Origin: Luscinia megarhynchos
Taxonomy: Eukaryota > Chordata > Aves > Passeriformes > Turdidae
Direction of reading: 5' to 3'
Length of the DNA: 64,000 bases
Assembly (NCBI GenBank): GCA_034336665.1
Contig: JAPFBE010000003.1
Coordinates: 34,136,360-34,200,359, forward strand
The position numbers and the translations under genes were made by a program. Positions 39,229-51,665 of this stretch are shown here, piece by piece. How positions within the stretch are numbered: position 1 is the stretch's first letter; each line of letters opens with the position of its first letter. A model generated the notes under the pieces. That model saw only the letters and a program-made list of their open reading frames with translations. It had not been told where the DNA came from and ran no database searches.

Positions 39229-39260
39229 ACCTGGACTGACACTGGACACTGGACACTGGA
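39229..39260. repeat. 7-bp ACTGGAC minisatellite
   Basis: ACTGGAC units repeat about three times (clean from about 39,239), with a degenerate copy (CTGGACTG) just before. The array ends only about 15 bp before the large CTTTT microsatellite. Confidence 0.85.
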
Positions 39261-39275
39261 TCTAGAACCAATGTC

Positions 39276-39651
39276 CTTTTCTTTTCTTTTCTTTTCTTTT
39301 CTTTTCTTTTCTTTTCTTTTCTTTTCTTTTCTTTTCTTTTCTTTTCTTTTCTTTTCTTTTCTTTTCTTTTCTTTTCTTTTCTTTTCTTTTCTTTTCTTTT
39401 CTTTTCTTTTCTTTTCTTTTCTTTTTCTTTCTTTCTCTTTCTTTTTCTTTCTTTCCTTCTCTTTCTTTCTCTCTCTCTTTCTCTCTCTTTTTCTCTCTCT
39501 CTCTCTCTTTCTCTTTCTTTCTTTCTCTCTTTTTCTCTTTCTCTCTCTCTCTCTTTCTCTCTTTCTCTTTCTCTTTCTCTTTCCCTCTCTCTTCCTCTCT
39601 TTCTCTTCCTTTCTCTGTTTCTCTCTTCTTTATTTCCTTCTTCTTTCTTTT
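39276..39651. repeat. (CTTTT)30 microsatellite and polypyrimidine tract
   Basis: Positions 39276-39425 are 30 uninterrupted copies of CTTTT. The tract then continues as imperfect CTTT/CTCT/CTTTTT units to 39651, with only isolated purines (a G near 39,616, an A near 39,632). One strand is therefore nearly pure pyrimidine over about 375 bp, the other nearly pure purine. Such mirror-like homopurine-homopyrimidine tracts can form triplex (H-DNA) in vitro. The perfect core implies recent expansion and likely length polymorphism. Open frames of about 135 codons on both strands here are repeat artefacts (Phe/Leu/Ser-rich and Lys/Glu/Arg-rich). Confidence 0.97.
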
Positions 39652-40029
39652 GGAGTGCAGCAGCATGTAATGAATTAGGAAATTAGGCTGTTCTCTTTTC
39701 CTTGAAAGGGTGGATATTGCCTTGTGATGCTGTATATTACAGTTTATAATTCAGCACAGATTTACTTGGGCCCATCTCATTTTAAGTGTTAAGTGAACTT
39801 CCTCTGTTGCTGAATGACAGGGTACCTTTGGAGGTTAATATCACATGCATACCAGTTTGTTATGATAATTTTTATTGTACTGGAAACCAAGTGAATCCAA
39901 ATGTTAAATATGACTTAACTGTAATGTTCTTATTCCTGCTACATGCTGTTCAGTAAAGACATAATCAAATTCCCACCTACAGTGAGCAGGATTTCTTTCA
40001 TTAGTTGTAGAGGCTCTTAAAGAGTTAAC

Positions 40030-40047
40030 AGGTGATAATTGTCACCT
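40030..40047. promoter_or_regulatory. Perfect inverted repeat AGGTGA-N6-TCACCT
   Basis: AGGTGA (40030-40035) and TCACCT (40042-40047) are exact reverse complements with a 6-bp TAATTG spacer. The 5' side reads CAGGTG, an E-box, so the pair could be a bipartite ZEB1/ZEB2-type site (paired CACCT). Alternatively it could be an everted/inverted pair of nuclear-receptor-like half sites. The TAATTG spacer is itself a homeodomain core. Function is inferred from motif shape only. Confidence 0.3.
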
Positions 40048-41040
40048 ACAATAATTTAGAGTTTTCATAATTAAGATTACATTCCCCTTATAGTCAATAG
40101 AGAGAAGTAGTCTGACTAATCTTTGACTATATGAGGCATTGAAGGGACTGGGCTGAAAGGAGATACTTGTGCTGAAGATCAGGATTCAAAAAATCTGTAG
40201 GTTCAGCAGCTGAATCTTCCCTGATCTACTTATTCCTGCCTATTCTCTGTTTTTCATTGAGTTACAATCTTTTTCCACCATTTGCTATATTCACATCTAT
40301 AGTTTATTTGCTTTATTCTGCAAGATAATCTTCATCTTTTCACCTTCACTGCTGTAGAAAGCAAAGGTAATGGGATGGGAAAAAAAAAAGAATCTTGTTT
40401 TTATTAGACAGCACTACCACTCACATTTTTAAAGATAGGTCTTCCTTCTTGTTCATGGTTATCCACTCATGTGAATCAGCAAACACCATATCAACCTAAC
40501 ACAAATCCTCAGCCCCATATATTCACCTGTTATGTGAACACATACCCAGAGTGGAAAACAAAAAGAGCTCTTTAAAGCTGTCAGTTGCCAGTGAACAGAA
40601 ACAAGTGGGATCACATCTGCAGCACTCCTGCCAATCCCTTCTCCCCCTGCAGCAAATCATACACATATTCATAAACACTCCAGAGGATTTACCAGCTCAT
40701 ACTGTGAGTTTTCCTGGAATGCAGAAGTGAGCTGTAAAGTTTTTACTTAAAAGAAAGACACTCTTTTTTTCCCTTTGTTTTCCTCATTTCTGCTGCTCAG
40801 TGTGCCACACTGCATCAGATATAAAGACAATTTCAAGAATCCATGCTGAATAGTAAAGCTGTCTGATCCAACACCCGATTTGAAATTACTTCACAGACAA
40901 GCTCTGCAGCAAACCGAGGCTCTGTTTGCTATGGCAGATGTGTGTATCACTGCTACCAGTGCAATGCTAAGCCAGGAGATCTCTACCCTACAAATTCTCA
41001 GAGGGAGAGATTAGTGTTCCTGCCAAGGGTGGCTGAATGA

Positions 41041-41340
41041 CTCTGCAATATTTATTTACTAATTACTTAATCAACAAAGACATTGTGTTTCTCTTAAGTT
41101 ATATCTGCTTTCTGGTTTGATTTTCTCAGATGCTCTGCTATTCCCCAGTCTTTTCACCAAACTACTTAAATATATTGAGGGAAGTTACAATTTTCAGAAA
41201 AGACTATGAAAGAAATTAATTTGATTTTGTTTAATTTAAATTCAACCCACATAAGCCCGAACATTTACAACAATTTAAATTAGAGTCATTGCAGTTTTAA
41301 TTCCTTCATCTTCACTTCCTGTCACAACAAATTAAGTTAG
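41041..41340. promoter_or_regulatory. AT-rich block with facing SOX-like sites and homeodomain words
   Basis: AACAAAG (41073-41079) and CATTGTG (41081-41087) face each other with one base between, resembling paired SOX-family sites. TAATTACTTAATC precedes them, and TTTAATTTAAATT, CAATTTAAATTAG and ACAACAAATTAAG words follow over 250 bp. The block has no frames or repeat matches. This is a weak enhancer candidate, and background AT-richness could account for it. Confidence 0.2.
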
Positions 41341-41898
41341 ATTTTCTGTTTTGAGGTCTTTATGGCTGTCTGTGTTCTTGCTACTTAAATTAAAGACCTT
41401 TCTAATCCATGACATGATGTCTAACAACCTCAGAAATAAGTTATGACATCAATAGGATTATGCTTTTATTAAAATGATGGCAAGCAGCAATCAATAAAGC
41501 ATTCCTAATGTTATCAGCTAAAGAGAAGAAATATGAGAAATATTGGGGAACTTAAATCAGAGCAGAGTAATAGGTATAGGAATATAGATGAATATTTTCA
41601 CTTTGGAGGTTACAATTATTATTAAAACTTAATAAATTATTAATGGTTGATATAGTCAACAAATTAAACCATTTTTGTAGAATAACTTAAAAATATAGAT
41701 ATTTAATGAGAAATACTAATTATTCAATCTATTGTGCCTGTATCATTTGTTCTGACCTAGACTTTTGTATTCCTTAGATGTACTGGGTCAGGGAAAGTAT
41801 ATGTTATGGTTCATACTCATTATCTGGTTAATTGGCTTCCCAAGACTCCTGAAGAACACGTCTGAATTTGTGTTTTCTGAGATTTCTTCCAAAATATG

Positions 41899-41910
41899 AA
41901 AAAAAAAAAA
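41899..41910. repeat. A12 homopolymer
   Basis: Twelve A residues. Short mononucleotide repeat only. Confidence 0.85.
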
Positions 41911-44900
41911 TTAAAATGCTTTCATCAGTAAAAAAAATCTCTGAATAATTAAACATGCCCTTTTAAAATGCATTTCCCTCTTCTTTTATTCACATTCAGC
42001 TTTCTAACACCCTTAACACTGAACAAGCTGTCTGGACTTTATCTGGCAGTTTTGTGATATGTACAACACCACTACATTTCATCAGCAAGCAGAATGACAG
42101 ATCAGGTGCCCTCTGCTTGCAGTTACATGTCAGTGCTCAAATGATGGGTAATTACCAGTGACAGACCCAACACTGCAGTGGGAGGAATGAAGGGTCAGAG
42201 GAAAAGATGGAAGTGGCAGTGCAGGGTACTCAAGATACTGGGCGTAGAGATAAAGAGCAAAAACAATCTGTACATCAGCCACATTTTTATTTTTTTGTTT
42301 TGGGAGATTCAGCATCATAAGCTAGAAGATGCATATTCTGCTCATAAGTAGTGGTTTGTGGTTCTGAAATTTTTGACAAGGGGAAATCATCAGTTTATTC
42401 CTGCCTGTGCAACTGGCAGCAATTAGCTGCAGCTGAGTGAGAAACCACAGGCAGAGGCAGTCTGGAAACTTGTCAAGGAGATTCTTCCACTGACACCAAA
42501 AGAGAGACTAACGCTTTCCAATTCTAGGAATATAATAACTTCAGGAATGCAACTTACTCATAAAAAAAAATACAGAAAACCTTTTTTTGGTATTAAAAGA
42601 GTGTTAGCAGACATAAATTATGTACTGTTCCCCATGAGATACCCTGCCTGACCAACATGCAAGCAGAACTCCAAAGGCACTCTTGATTCTCTGGTGTAAT
42701 GGAACACTGAGTGAAAATGTGTTCTGGGACATGTTGACTTGAACTGAAGAAACAGCCTGGTCAGAAAAAATAAAGCTGAAAACTGAGAATTGAAAGCACA
42801 GTTCTGGTTTCACCGACAGTTCCTAAATAAATATGAATGTCTTCTTTACATGGGCTACTTTATTTTTGAAATGGAGAATAAAAATACTGTTTGGAAGAAC
42901 GACACTGGAAAGGTTGTCTTTTATCCCCCAGACCTGTATCATGGCTGTGTACTTGCTGGGCACAGAGATTGCTTCTGGCAAGCAGAGTTTGCCAGACATT
43001 TGCCCACAATGCCAATTAGAAGGCAACTGGTAATAAAATTCTACCATTCTCCTCCTTTAGTGCTCTAACTAGTGAAATCTAACAGGTACATCGAAACTTC
43101 TGCTCAGAGCTGAAAAACTGAGTTTGTGTGCTCTGTGCATTTCCAAGAAGATCCACCTTCCCAGGAAATCCAGGTACACACATGCTGTGTGGATGATCAC
43201 TTCAGGTTGTCAGGGTTTATGTCTACTGTAACAGAAAGACAGCTGGCAGATCTTCTCAAAAATAGCAAAATATTGGTACATCCCAAAATATAAAGTATAA
43301 ATGTAGAGAGTGAACAACAGAACCTCTCAAAAACTCTTTCCTACTGGTAAGTGGGAAGACTTTTACTGGAAAGCTCCACAAATTTCAAAAATTTCATAAT
43401 CAATGAAGATCTTCCTGCAGAGGAGAGCTGCGATTTTGCAGCTGAACATCATGAGGCAGAAGAAATTTTGTGAGGATGGCAACTTTGTGAATTCTGCACT
43501 TTTTCCTGTGTGAATCTCTCTGTCACTGTCCCTTCATGACCTCAGAGAAATGAACTGCTCTGTGGGAGGAGGAATGGAAACCAAATGACCCAAAGCTTGC
43601 TGGAACAGATCCCTCCTTGCCTCCCTCCTGAGCATCTGCTGTGGGGCACAGCCAGAACACCCACAGCTCATGGGCTGCCTTGAGGCTGGGGTACCCCAGG
43701 CTGCCCCCAAAACAGCCACCAGAGCCTTTCCATGGGGCCAGGTGAGTGCTGGCAGTGTTTGCTGTGCTGATTGGCACACAGACAGATGCATCTTGAAAGT
43801 TAGGGAATGGGAAGAAGAAGAAAAGAAGCTTTGGAAGCATATGGAAATATGCAATTCCCAGCAATATGGAAAATAATATACAAGCCAAACAACAGTTTTG
43901 CATATAGGAGTAATAAAAAAGAATTATCCTTCAATTTTATGGCCTTAACACATAACTCAGAATGTGGGAGATAAGCATCCTTACCACATACCAAGTGGCA
44001 GAGACAGGATTTTTAAAGAGAAAATGGTAAGCTGCTTGGGTAAAATATGAAATGTTATTCAAATTAAAATATTAATTATCCCTATTTCAATCCCAAAATA
44101 TTTCAGATAGCTCCTTCTAGAAACTCTCACAAATCAAAGGAGGTTGTTTCATAGCAATTGAATTATGAAGATTGACTCTCCCTAACACAGACTTGTAGGG
44201 ATATTCCTTACCTTATTTCTCTTATGTGTCTGGTGAATAGCTTTTTCTCCCTTAATTTTACAGGCTTAAATTAATATCTTCTTGCCTTTTAGTGATCTCA
44301 TTCTCAGAATTTAATTTGCCTGAGAGGATTTATAGTGTGATTCTCATATATGTACTGTATCTTATCTATCATAGTTAGTGTTGGGTTTAATGCTGTGAAT
44401 TATCATTGTCACTTGGTATATAAAGATGGTAGGCAGAACCATATTTTAACTTACTTTTAAAATGTTGTTTCTTTATTGCTACAATTGCATAACTTCTTGG
44501 AGATCACTGGTTTTTTTCCATCACTAAATTTCTTTCTGCTTATTGTTCATCTATGCTAAATAAAATTCATTCACAAACAGAGCAATGTTTAGTTGTTGTT
44601 TCACTTTTATTAATTTGTTCATGTCCTCTAGGGATGCCTGTTTCATTCTCATCTATGCAAAAGGAATTTAACTATGTTGTGTTTTCCTAAAGGCCATAAT
44701 TATTTAATTAAAGCTTAGAAGATAAACCCAAAAGTTACAAACTCTCTGCATAAGTTGGTTTCTCATCACGGAAAAAAATATGGTCTTTAAGGAACACTTT
44801 TCTGAAAAACAAAAACTTTGAGCAGAATAAAGAGGAAATGACATGTTAATTTTATTGTATTAGGAAAATGCAGATTTGAGCTAACAAGAAAGCCTCCCAC

Positions 44901-47900
44901 GTGGACATATGGGTGTGAGAAGCTTAGTTTTTGGGCCACTAGTTCTGAAGAAAACAGCTGACTACATTTTGAACCAATATTCAGGTTTAACATCTTCTAA
45001 AATAACAGAATTTTCTCCTAGGCTCAAAGACAAAATATTCTGTCCTGAAAACCTTAATTTTCTTCCAGCATAACATTTCAATTTGATTCTCTTCTGTTTG
45101 GCACTTTGTCTTATTTGGGTTACTTTTCATCCAATTTCCCTATGATTACAACATCCTCCGTGTTTTCAAAAGGTAAAATAAATTAAATTGAAATTCATAT
45201 CCCACTGAAGAATTTTCACTTGAAGTCAGAAGAAACATATATCCTTCTAAGATATATATAAATGCAAGAACCAGAAAAGTGTTGAGTTCCAAAGTGCACA
45301 TAATGCTAAAATGCTATTTGACAGAATCCATTTTCAGAGTAGAAACACATTTAATCTTAAAAGATATCATGACACATTAATGATTTGCTTACAGATTCCT
45401 GATAGTTTTAATAGTCTTCATGGAGCCTCTTGAGTAGAAATTTATTTACAATGGCTCTTGTATGATTTTGACAGTGTTTTAACCATTGTGACTGAGAAAC
45501 AGTTTTATCCATGGATACTGTCTCTCTGAGATGACATTTCTTCTGAAAAGCTCCACACACTAATTATGCCATTAAAATACTAAGAAATAAGAGCTCACAG
45601 TGCAGTTTGACTTGAAGTCCTTAGGAGTATTTTGGCCCTTACAAATTCTAAACAGTTATGTTAAACTTAATTTTATATTGACCATTTAGAGAAAATTTAA
45701 CAAATTTGTGTGGTTTTGTATATGTTTCTTGTTCTCTATTTTACTAATAAAAATCATATTGATGTTTTCTGAATATGATTACTGGCTAGAATATCTGTAT
45801 TTCCCTATTTCTCTATGTACAGAATTAGATATTTCACTTTTTCCAAGCAGAAAAATCTTGGTGTATAGTTTCTGCTGTAAGGGAGCAAAAAGAAAATAAT
45901 TTAATTATGTCCCTCACACTGTCTTGAGACAAATTTCCCTTACAGTTTGGTCATAAGGCAGATGAATTAAGTGGTTTCTTGTTGAGGATTTTTGACATTT
46001 TGTCTTTTCTTTGATTTTTTTTTCCTGATTTACCATCACCTTATGCCAATATATTGCCTTTGAGACCTGATAAAAGAGAAACACTCATTTTTCTGCTCTG
46101 AACTCTCCATGTACAGGCACTGATTTCAGTGGACATTCATTTTATGCTATTATTGAGGAACAGCATTTCAGTCTTTCTATTATTCACAAATCCTTTGTCT
46201 GATCTATGTAACAAATGTTTTCACATGATCAGGATTTAAATGCTGCAACATTTTCGGTGTTAGCTCTTCTACAAGCTGTTTTCTTTATTGGATTCATTTT
46301 CCCACATAATTCACTCTAAACTGCAATTTATTTAAATCATGGAGTAACTGGACAGCTAGGGGTAGTGATTCAGACGGTTTGAGATTTTTGTGCCTAGTAT
46401 TCCTTTCAGTATTTGCCAAAATCCCTTTTTCTAAGTATATATTTAAAACCCTTTCATTTACTGATTTACTTTTGACATCCTAAAGGATTCATACTGATCT
46501 AGCTGCCTTAATCAATAATTCATTATGCCCTGGAGTAGAATATTTTTTTTTTCCTTTTGACTTCAGTATGTTGCAATTACAAAACAAAATGAAATAAGTA
46601 AAAGGCAAATGTATGGGCCCAGATGTGTTAATTGAATTTAAATAGTATTTTACTTAAATTCTTCCTATTTGATATTGAGTATTTGTGTAGAAGTTTAAAA
46701 TGGCTATATATTTTTAAAATATATACTACTATCATCCCTTTTGAGGCAGACTTGGCACACAGCAGAATTGCAATTTGGCTACTGTAGTTTGAGGAGTTCA
46801 TGTGCAGTTTAGGGATTTTTTTGATACGAGGGATTCTTTGTGATGTCCACATGACTGAAAATTTCCTTTGGAATAAAAATATCAGTTTGTTCACTTCACC
46901 CATTCGATGGCCCTACTCCAGCAAAAGACTGCAGAACACTGCAATTTCCATCAGACTGCAGGAAAGGTGAATGGCTCTCTGCCCATATGGCATCATGCTT
47001 AGGTTAGGATCTCTCAAGACTGATTTTTAGGGCTTGGGCAGGCACACAGGAGATTACCCAGTAAGCCCAACCATGTGTCTCATCTGACAAAGGTTATGCA
47101 TGTCAGGACACCTGAGGGGAGCAAGAAGAAACAGAACATGAGGAAAACATCTGCACAGAAAACAGTGTCCATGATTTGGAGAAGAAAAACAACCAAAAAG
47201 GGGATTAACAGACTCTTTGCAGCCATCTGGTTCAGAGAGCAAACAATACTTATAATAGTGTAATGTAAGTTTTAGTGTGCAGCCTGACCCAGGTATGCAA
47301 ACACACATTGCCAAAGAGCAGCGTGCTGTGGAGATCTAGGGAAGGGTAGAGATTGTGGGGAGGGAGGAGGCAGAGATGGAAGCTGAAAGCCTTGGAAAAG
47401 GATTCAAAACACTTGTTAACATGCTTTCCATTGTGCAACAGGGCAGAGATTGCATCTCAGCTCACGCTATTGCCACTGCAGGATCACGCCGGATCAGACC
47501 GGATTTCTACAGATTTTGTAAGAGAGAATCATGCTTTAAAGCTCCTCCTTGGCAGGCACAGCATCAATCATCCAGCAGGTTGTTTGTCTTCTCTTCACTG
47601 CTGAGACGTTGGGAGGGATTCATCAAGTATTAATAAGGCCTCTAGGTTGCTTGCCCTGAGCTATAAAACTGCAGCCAGTAATTCCATACTTTGCAAAGAA
47701 TGTATCTCTCTGTGTCAGTATATGTTAAAGGTGCTCTTTGAAATAATTATAAAGCAGAAATACAGGGTATGGCCAAAACCTTACAAACAGGAGCCCAGAA
47801 GCTCTTCATGTTATTCCTCAATTACTTTGTTGAAACGTTTTCATCTCTACCCATGATAACACCTCTACACAGATGTGCCAGACAGAACAGGCTTGCCAGT

Positions 47901-49295
47901 GATCATATCCAAGAGAACTGTGAATTGGTGAGAGCTTTTGAAAAACACTGCCCAGTTGAAGAAAAATACTTTATCCATAATAGATAATAGATATGATTTA
48001 TCATACTTCATACAATGACATTCTGAAAATATAGGCTCTTTGGGCTTATTAAGTCATTCAGTAGACCATCAAAAGACATTAGAAATCCTAGTGACTTCTG
48101 GTAAATAGGCTTGTAAAACAAGCCCTATGTGTGAGCTTAACGTGTGTATGTTCACGTGTTTGTTCTCATATCACAGCACAAAGAGAGCTAGACTGAATAA
48201 AAAGCACTAGATGCACTAATGTTTCAAAAGCTGGGGACTAAAAGAAGGGCAGAGGTAGGTCCTGTTTATATTTGAGTACAATGTGCAGGATAGAAATCTG
48301 ATTCTGGGATCAGAGCCACATCATGCTCTGGGGAAAGTATATGTATTAGTATTCCCTTTCTGTAACATTGTTCAGATCTTCCAGTCTCATGCCACTTGCA
48401 CAAAACATAAATGGAGGCATATTAAATAAAACATTCTTATGTTTACTCTATTAATTTTCTTACTCACAGTAAGAATTATCTTCTTATCTCAGTGAAATCA
48501 TTGTTCAGACAAACTGCCCTTTGAATATATCAGCCTTCAGAGGGATGCACAGAGGGTGCATCACAGAGGTGAAATTCTGTTTTCCTATGGCTAAGTGATG
48601 AAATAGCTGCTCCTGCATATTGACAAAAGACTAGTGTAGCCAACATACAAGATTTTATCCCAGCACCAGAGAGAAGGATAGACTCTGTAGCCATATTTAA
48701 TGTGCTTTATATTTATTAACAGTGATTAGTTTAATGTTTAGTTTAATAATTTGATTAAATCTCAGACTGCTTTATGTTTTCTTTAAGTACTCCAGTAGCA
48801 TTCATTCTGAAACAGTCACCAAAAGGAGAGTTATCACAGAACAGGGGTAAATACATCTCCCCCTAGAATCAAATCACTGTTATGAATATACCATCACTGT
48901 AAAAGCAGTATGAGAGGAGCTTTGATAAAAAAAGGATTGAGGATGATCAGTAAAATGAAAACAGCTTAGCTATTGGAAGGAATATAATAAATCAGCCCAA
49001 ACTGCATATCTGGACTTCATTTTCTGTTACTGACTTGCTGTTGGGGATGAAAATGAAGACAGGTTTTATCTTTCTATTTGTATGGTTCACTGAATAAGCT
49101 ATAGTCAAGAAATCACAAAATAATGCAATAAAATGTTCAAACCAGCATTAATGCAATTCATAAAGAACTTTAGAATTCTACTATACAAGCATGACTATGA
49201 GATACTAAGATATTAGTTATTCATCACATTTTATGGCCTTTTATGTGATTAAATGACAAGAATATTCTAAAGGTCAAATGTGAGATGCAAGAGGC

Positions 49296-49309
49296 AAAAA
49301 AAAAAAAAA
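49296..49309. repeat. A14 homopolymer
   Basis: Fourteen A residues after GAGGC. No element body recognised upstream. Confidence 0.85.
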
Positions 49310-51469
49310 GCCAAACATTTTCTTGTTGTTGAACATTTTGTTTGTGCTGTGCTTAAGTTGCCCTAAGGATTTCTTTCTGTCCTCAGAAAGTCAACAAGCA
49401 AACAATTTGAAAATGATTAATATTGATTTTACAGAATACACCACAGTTCTGCTGGAATTCTTCTGTCTGCAGCAGAAAGTTATATTTGCTGTTTTGAAGA
49501 GAGGACAATTAATATAGTGGAAGGAGCAACGTGCAGAAGGTACTGCATGTCCCTGAGGCTGGTGCTGATGCCTCTCACTGCACCCTGTGCAGGGCCTGTT
49601 TGGCTGCAGCAGCACAGATACCTGGCCTGGTGTTTCACAAATGCAGAACGACCCCAGCACACTCCCAGGGGATCTCTTGCAAGGAGAGGGGTGTTAGCTG
49701 AGGGCTGGTTCCTTCCACGTCTAGGGCAGGAAGTGCAGGACTGAGCCAATGGATGTGCCCTTGCCACATCTCCCTTCTGAGAAAGCTCAGTTGCCACTGC
49801 CAGCAGCACCAGCTCCCCACATGCAAAGCCAGGACCCATGGGGAGAGCTGACAAGCAATAGGAGAGAGAACCAGGACTGCAAACAACCTGCTGCTTTTCT
49901 ATTAGCCCAAGGGATGCCAGCAATCAGGATTTATTGTGTGAATGCAAAGTCTCTGCATGCTCATGGGTCCTGGCATGTTTTACAACAGGTTTCACCTGCC
50001 CCAGTCCCTGTAGCTTAGAAGCATTGAAAGATGTCATAATATCTTGATGCAGCTTCCCACAAGTTTGTTTTATTATTCCCTCAGAAATACTGATGGCCAG
50101 TTAACAGCCTAAAGTTTAGCTTGGCTTATTTTTTTTTCCATGATAAATGTGGGTAAACATAGAAGATAAACAGTATTTTATAGCTTAATTTAAAGAAGAT
50201 TTAGTTCCAACTGTAAGATTTCATAGGAGCTCCTTCATATCCCTCAGGGAAGAGGTTCTTGCCAGCATTACCAACATCCATCAGTTATATCTGTCAGGAG
50301 TGGAGAGAAAGGATGTGGAACCAGTGCTCAGTCAAAGCAAATAGAATAATCCACCAGCTCAACAAAAGGCCTTTTCTATAGAAATCTCTTTTATCTGTGG
50401 GTTTTTCCAGTGAAACTGTAAATTTATACAACCTTTGCATTGGATAACAGCTCAAGGAGTAATACTTGTAGATAAGCTCATTGCAATTTTACACTGACTA
50501 TTCAAAAATCCTATTTTCTCTAAAGAAAGTATCCATCCTTCTTGGCTGCTTTCTGGTCTGTTTCCTTCAAGTAAGGTATATAAAAGATAATAATAATTAT
50601 AAAATATTTAATTAAAGAATTCAAATAATTAATGTTTTAACAGCCATACTTTCACCAACAAACACCTTTTGTAAGTGCAGGTCAGCATTCATTAGTTGAA
50701 AACAAAAACTGATTCCATTCAGTGACAATTTCTTGTTTCATACAGCCTTTATTTTAGTAAAAGCAAAACAAAAAAAATTGGCACTTCATTCTTCCTCCCA
50801 TACTCTGATTGCAAGGGTAACACAACCGATGAATTAATTGCTAAATTTGAACAGGAATTGAGATTTATGCCATGTCATATGCTTTGCCTCCTTTCTGTCA
50901 CATACATACAAACCTTTCCTTTCTATTTAATTAGCTCTCATTATTTAACACCATTGTTTTCTACAAGACACTACCAATGTCTTAAAGTATATCATATTAG
51001 AATATTCAAGACTATTAAGGAAGTCTGTTATTCCATGTACTTGTCTACAGCTTTCAAAGAGAAGAAACAAGCTCTTACAAAATGTTAATTCATGAACACA
51101 CTAAATTTGGTATCAGAAAGATATTTGAGCCCAAAGAACTATTTCTTTGTCAAATCAAGAGTACTATCAGCAGAAACCAGCAATATCTAAAATATCAGAG
51201 CACTTCAGGAATATTTCTGAGGACTGATGTATGTATTTTAATTTCTGATAAATTAGGGGTTAAACACCCTTGAATAACATCACAACTTTAATATTTTTGT
51301 CTGTGTTGTTGAAATGAGATGACAGTATTACCTATTTGTGTCCAAGTCATCTTCAAGAACAAGTCTTGAATCTTAGGCAGACAGGATGGAAGTTGCTATC
51401 CAGTTTTGGTTTTATGAGTGACAATACAGGAAATACGAGATCACAGTTGTTAAAAAGAAGAAGCCACTC

Positions 51470-51665
51470 ACTCTGATAACACTTCATTCTTCAGCCAGGA
51501 GAGTGTGGAAACGGGACCATCAAACATACTGCAAAAGGATTTACAAGCAGCATTTGTCCTTCTCTGAGCAGGGATGCTGGACCAGATGATCTGCAGTGGT
51601 CTCTTCCAGCACTACCCATTCTGTAATTCTGTGATTCTGGGATTCTGCTATTCTGTGATCTCTGT
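51470..51665 (+). mobile_element. Diverged CR1 3' end, plus orientation
   Basis: The part at 51,561-51,660 has the CR1 terminal layout: GGATGCTGGACCAGATGATC, then a CAGTGGTCTCTTCCAGCAC block, then several ATTCTGTGATTCTG-type units ending near 51,660. The 90 bp before it (51,470-51,560) may belong to the same element but matches less clearly. It differs from the copies at 13.5 and 18.7 kb, so it is probably an older or different CR1 subfamily. Minus-strand frames overlying it are repeat by-products. Confidence 0.75.

Larger units (their letters stand above)
39652..51469. other. AT-rich non-coding DNA, no gene seen
   Basis: No gene, RNA or recognisable transposon was found in this 11.8-kb stretch. 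Simple tracts include A12 at 41899-41910 and A14 at 49296-49309. Less AT-rich patches at 43,500-43,800 and 49,500-50,000 contain overlapping frames on both strands (up to 147 codons, minus, 49480-49923) without domains. Candidate regulatory motifs are listed separately. Confidence 0.6.

Noticed and set aside
39262..39678. Open frames of about 135 codons on both strands
   Set aside because: They are the direct read-through of the CTTTT/CTTT repeat (Phe/Leu/Ser on one strand, Lys/Glu/Arg on the other), with no independent coding signal.
43523..43903. Overlapping minus-strand frames of 126 and 106 codons
   Set aside because: Two frames are open over the same less AT-rich DNA, and a plus frame also overlaps. 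Neither resembles a protein family.
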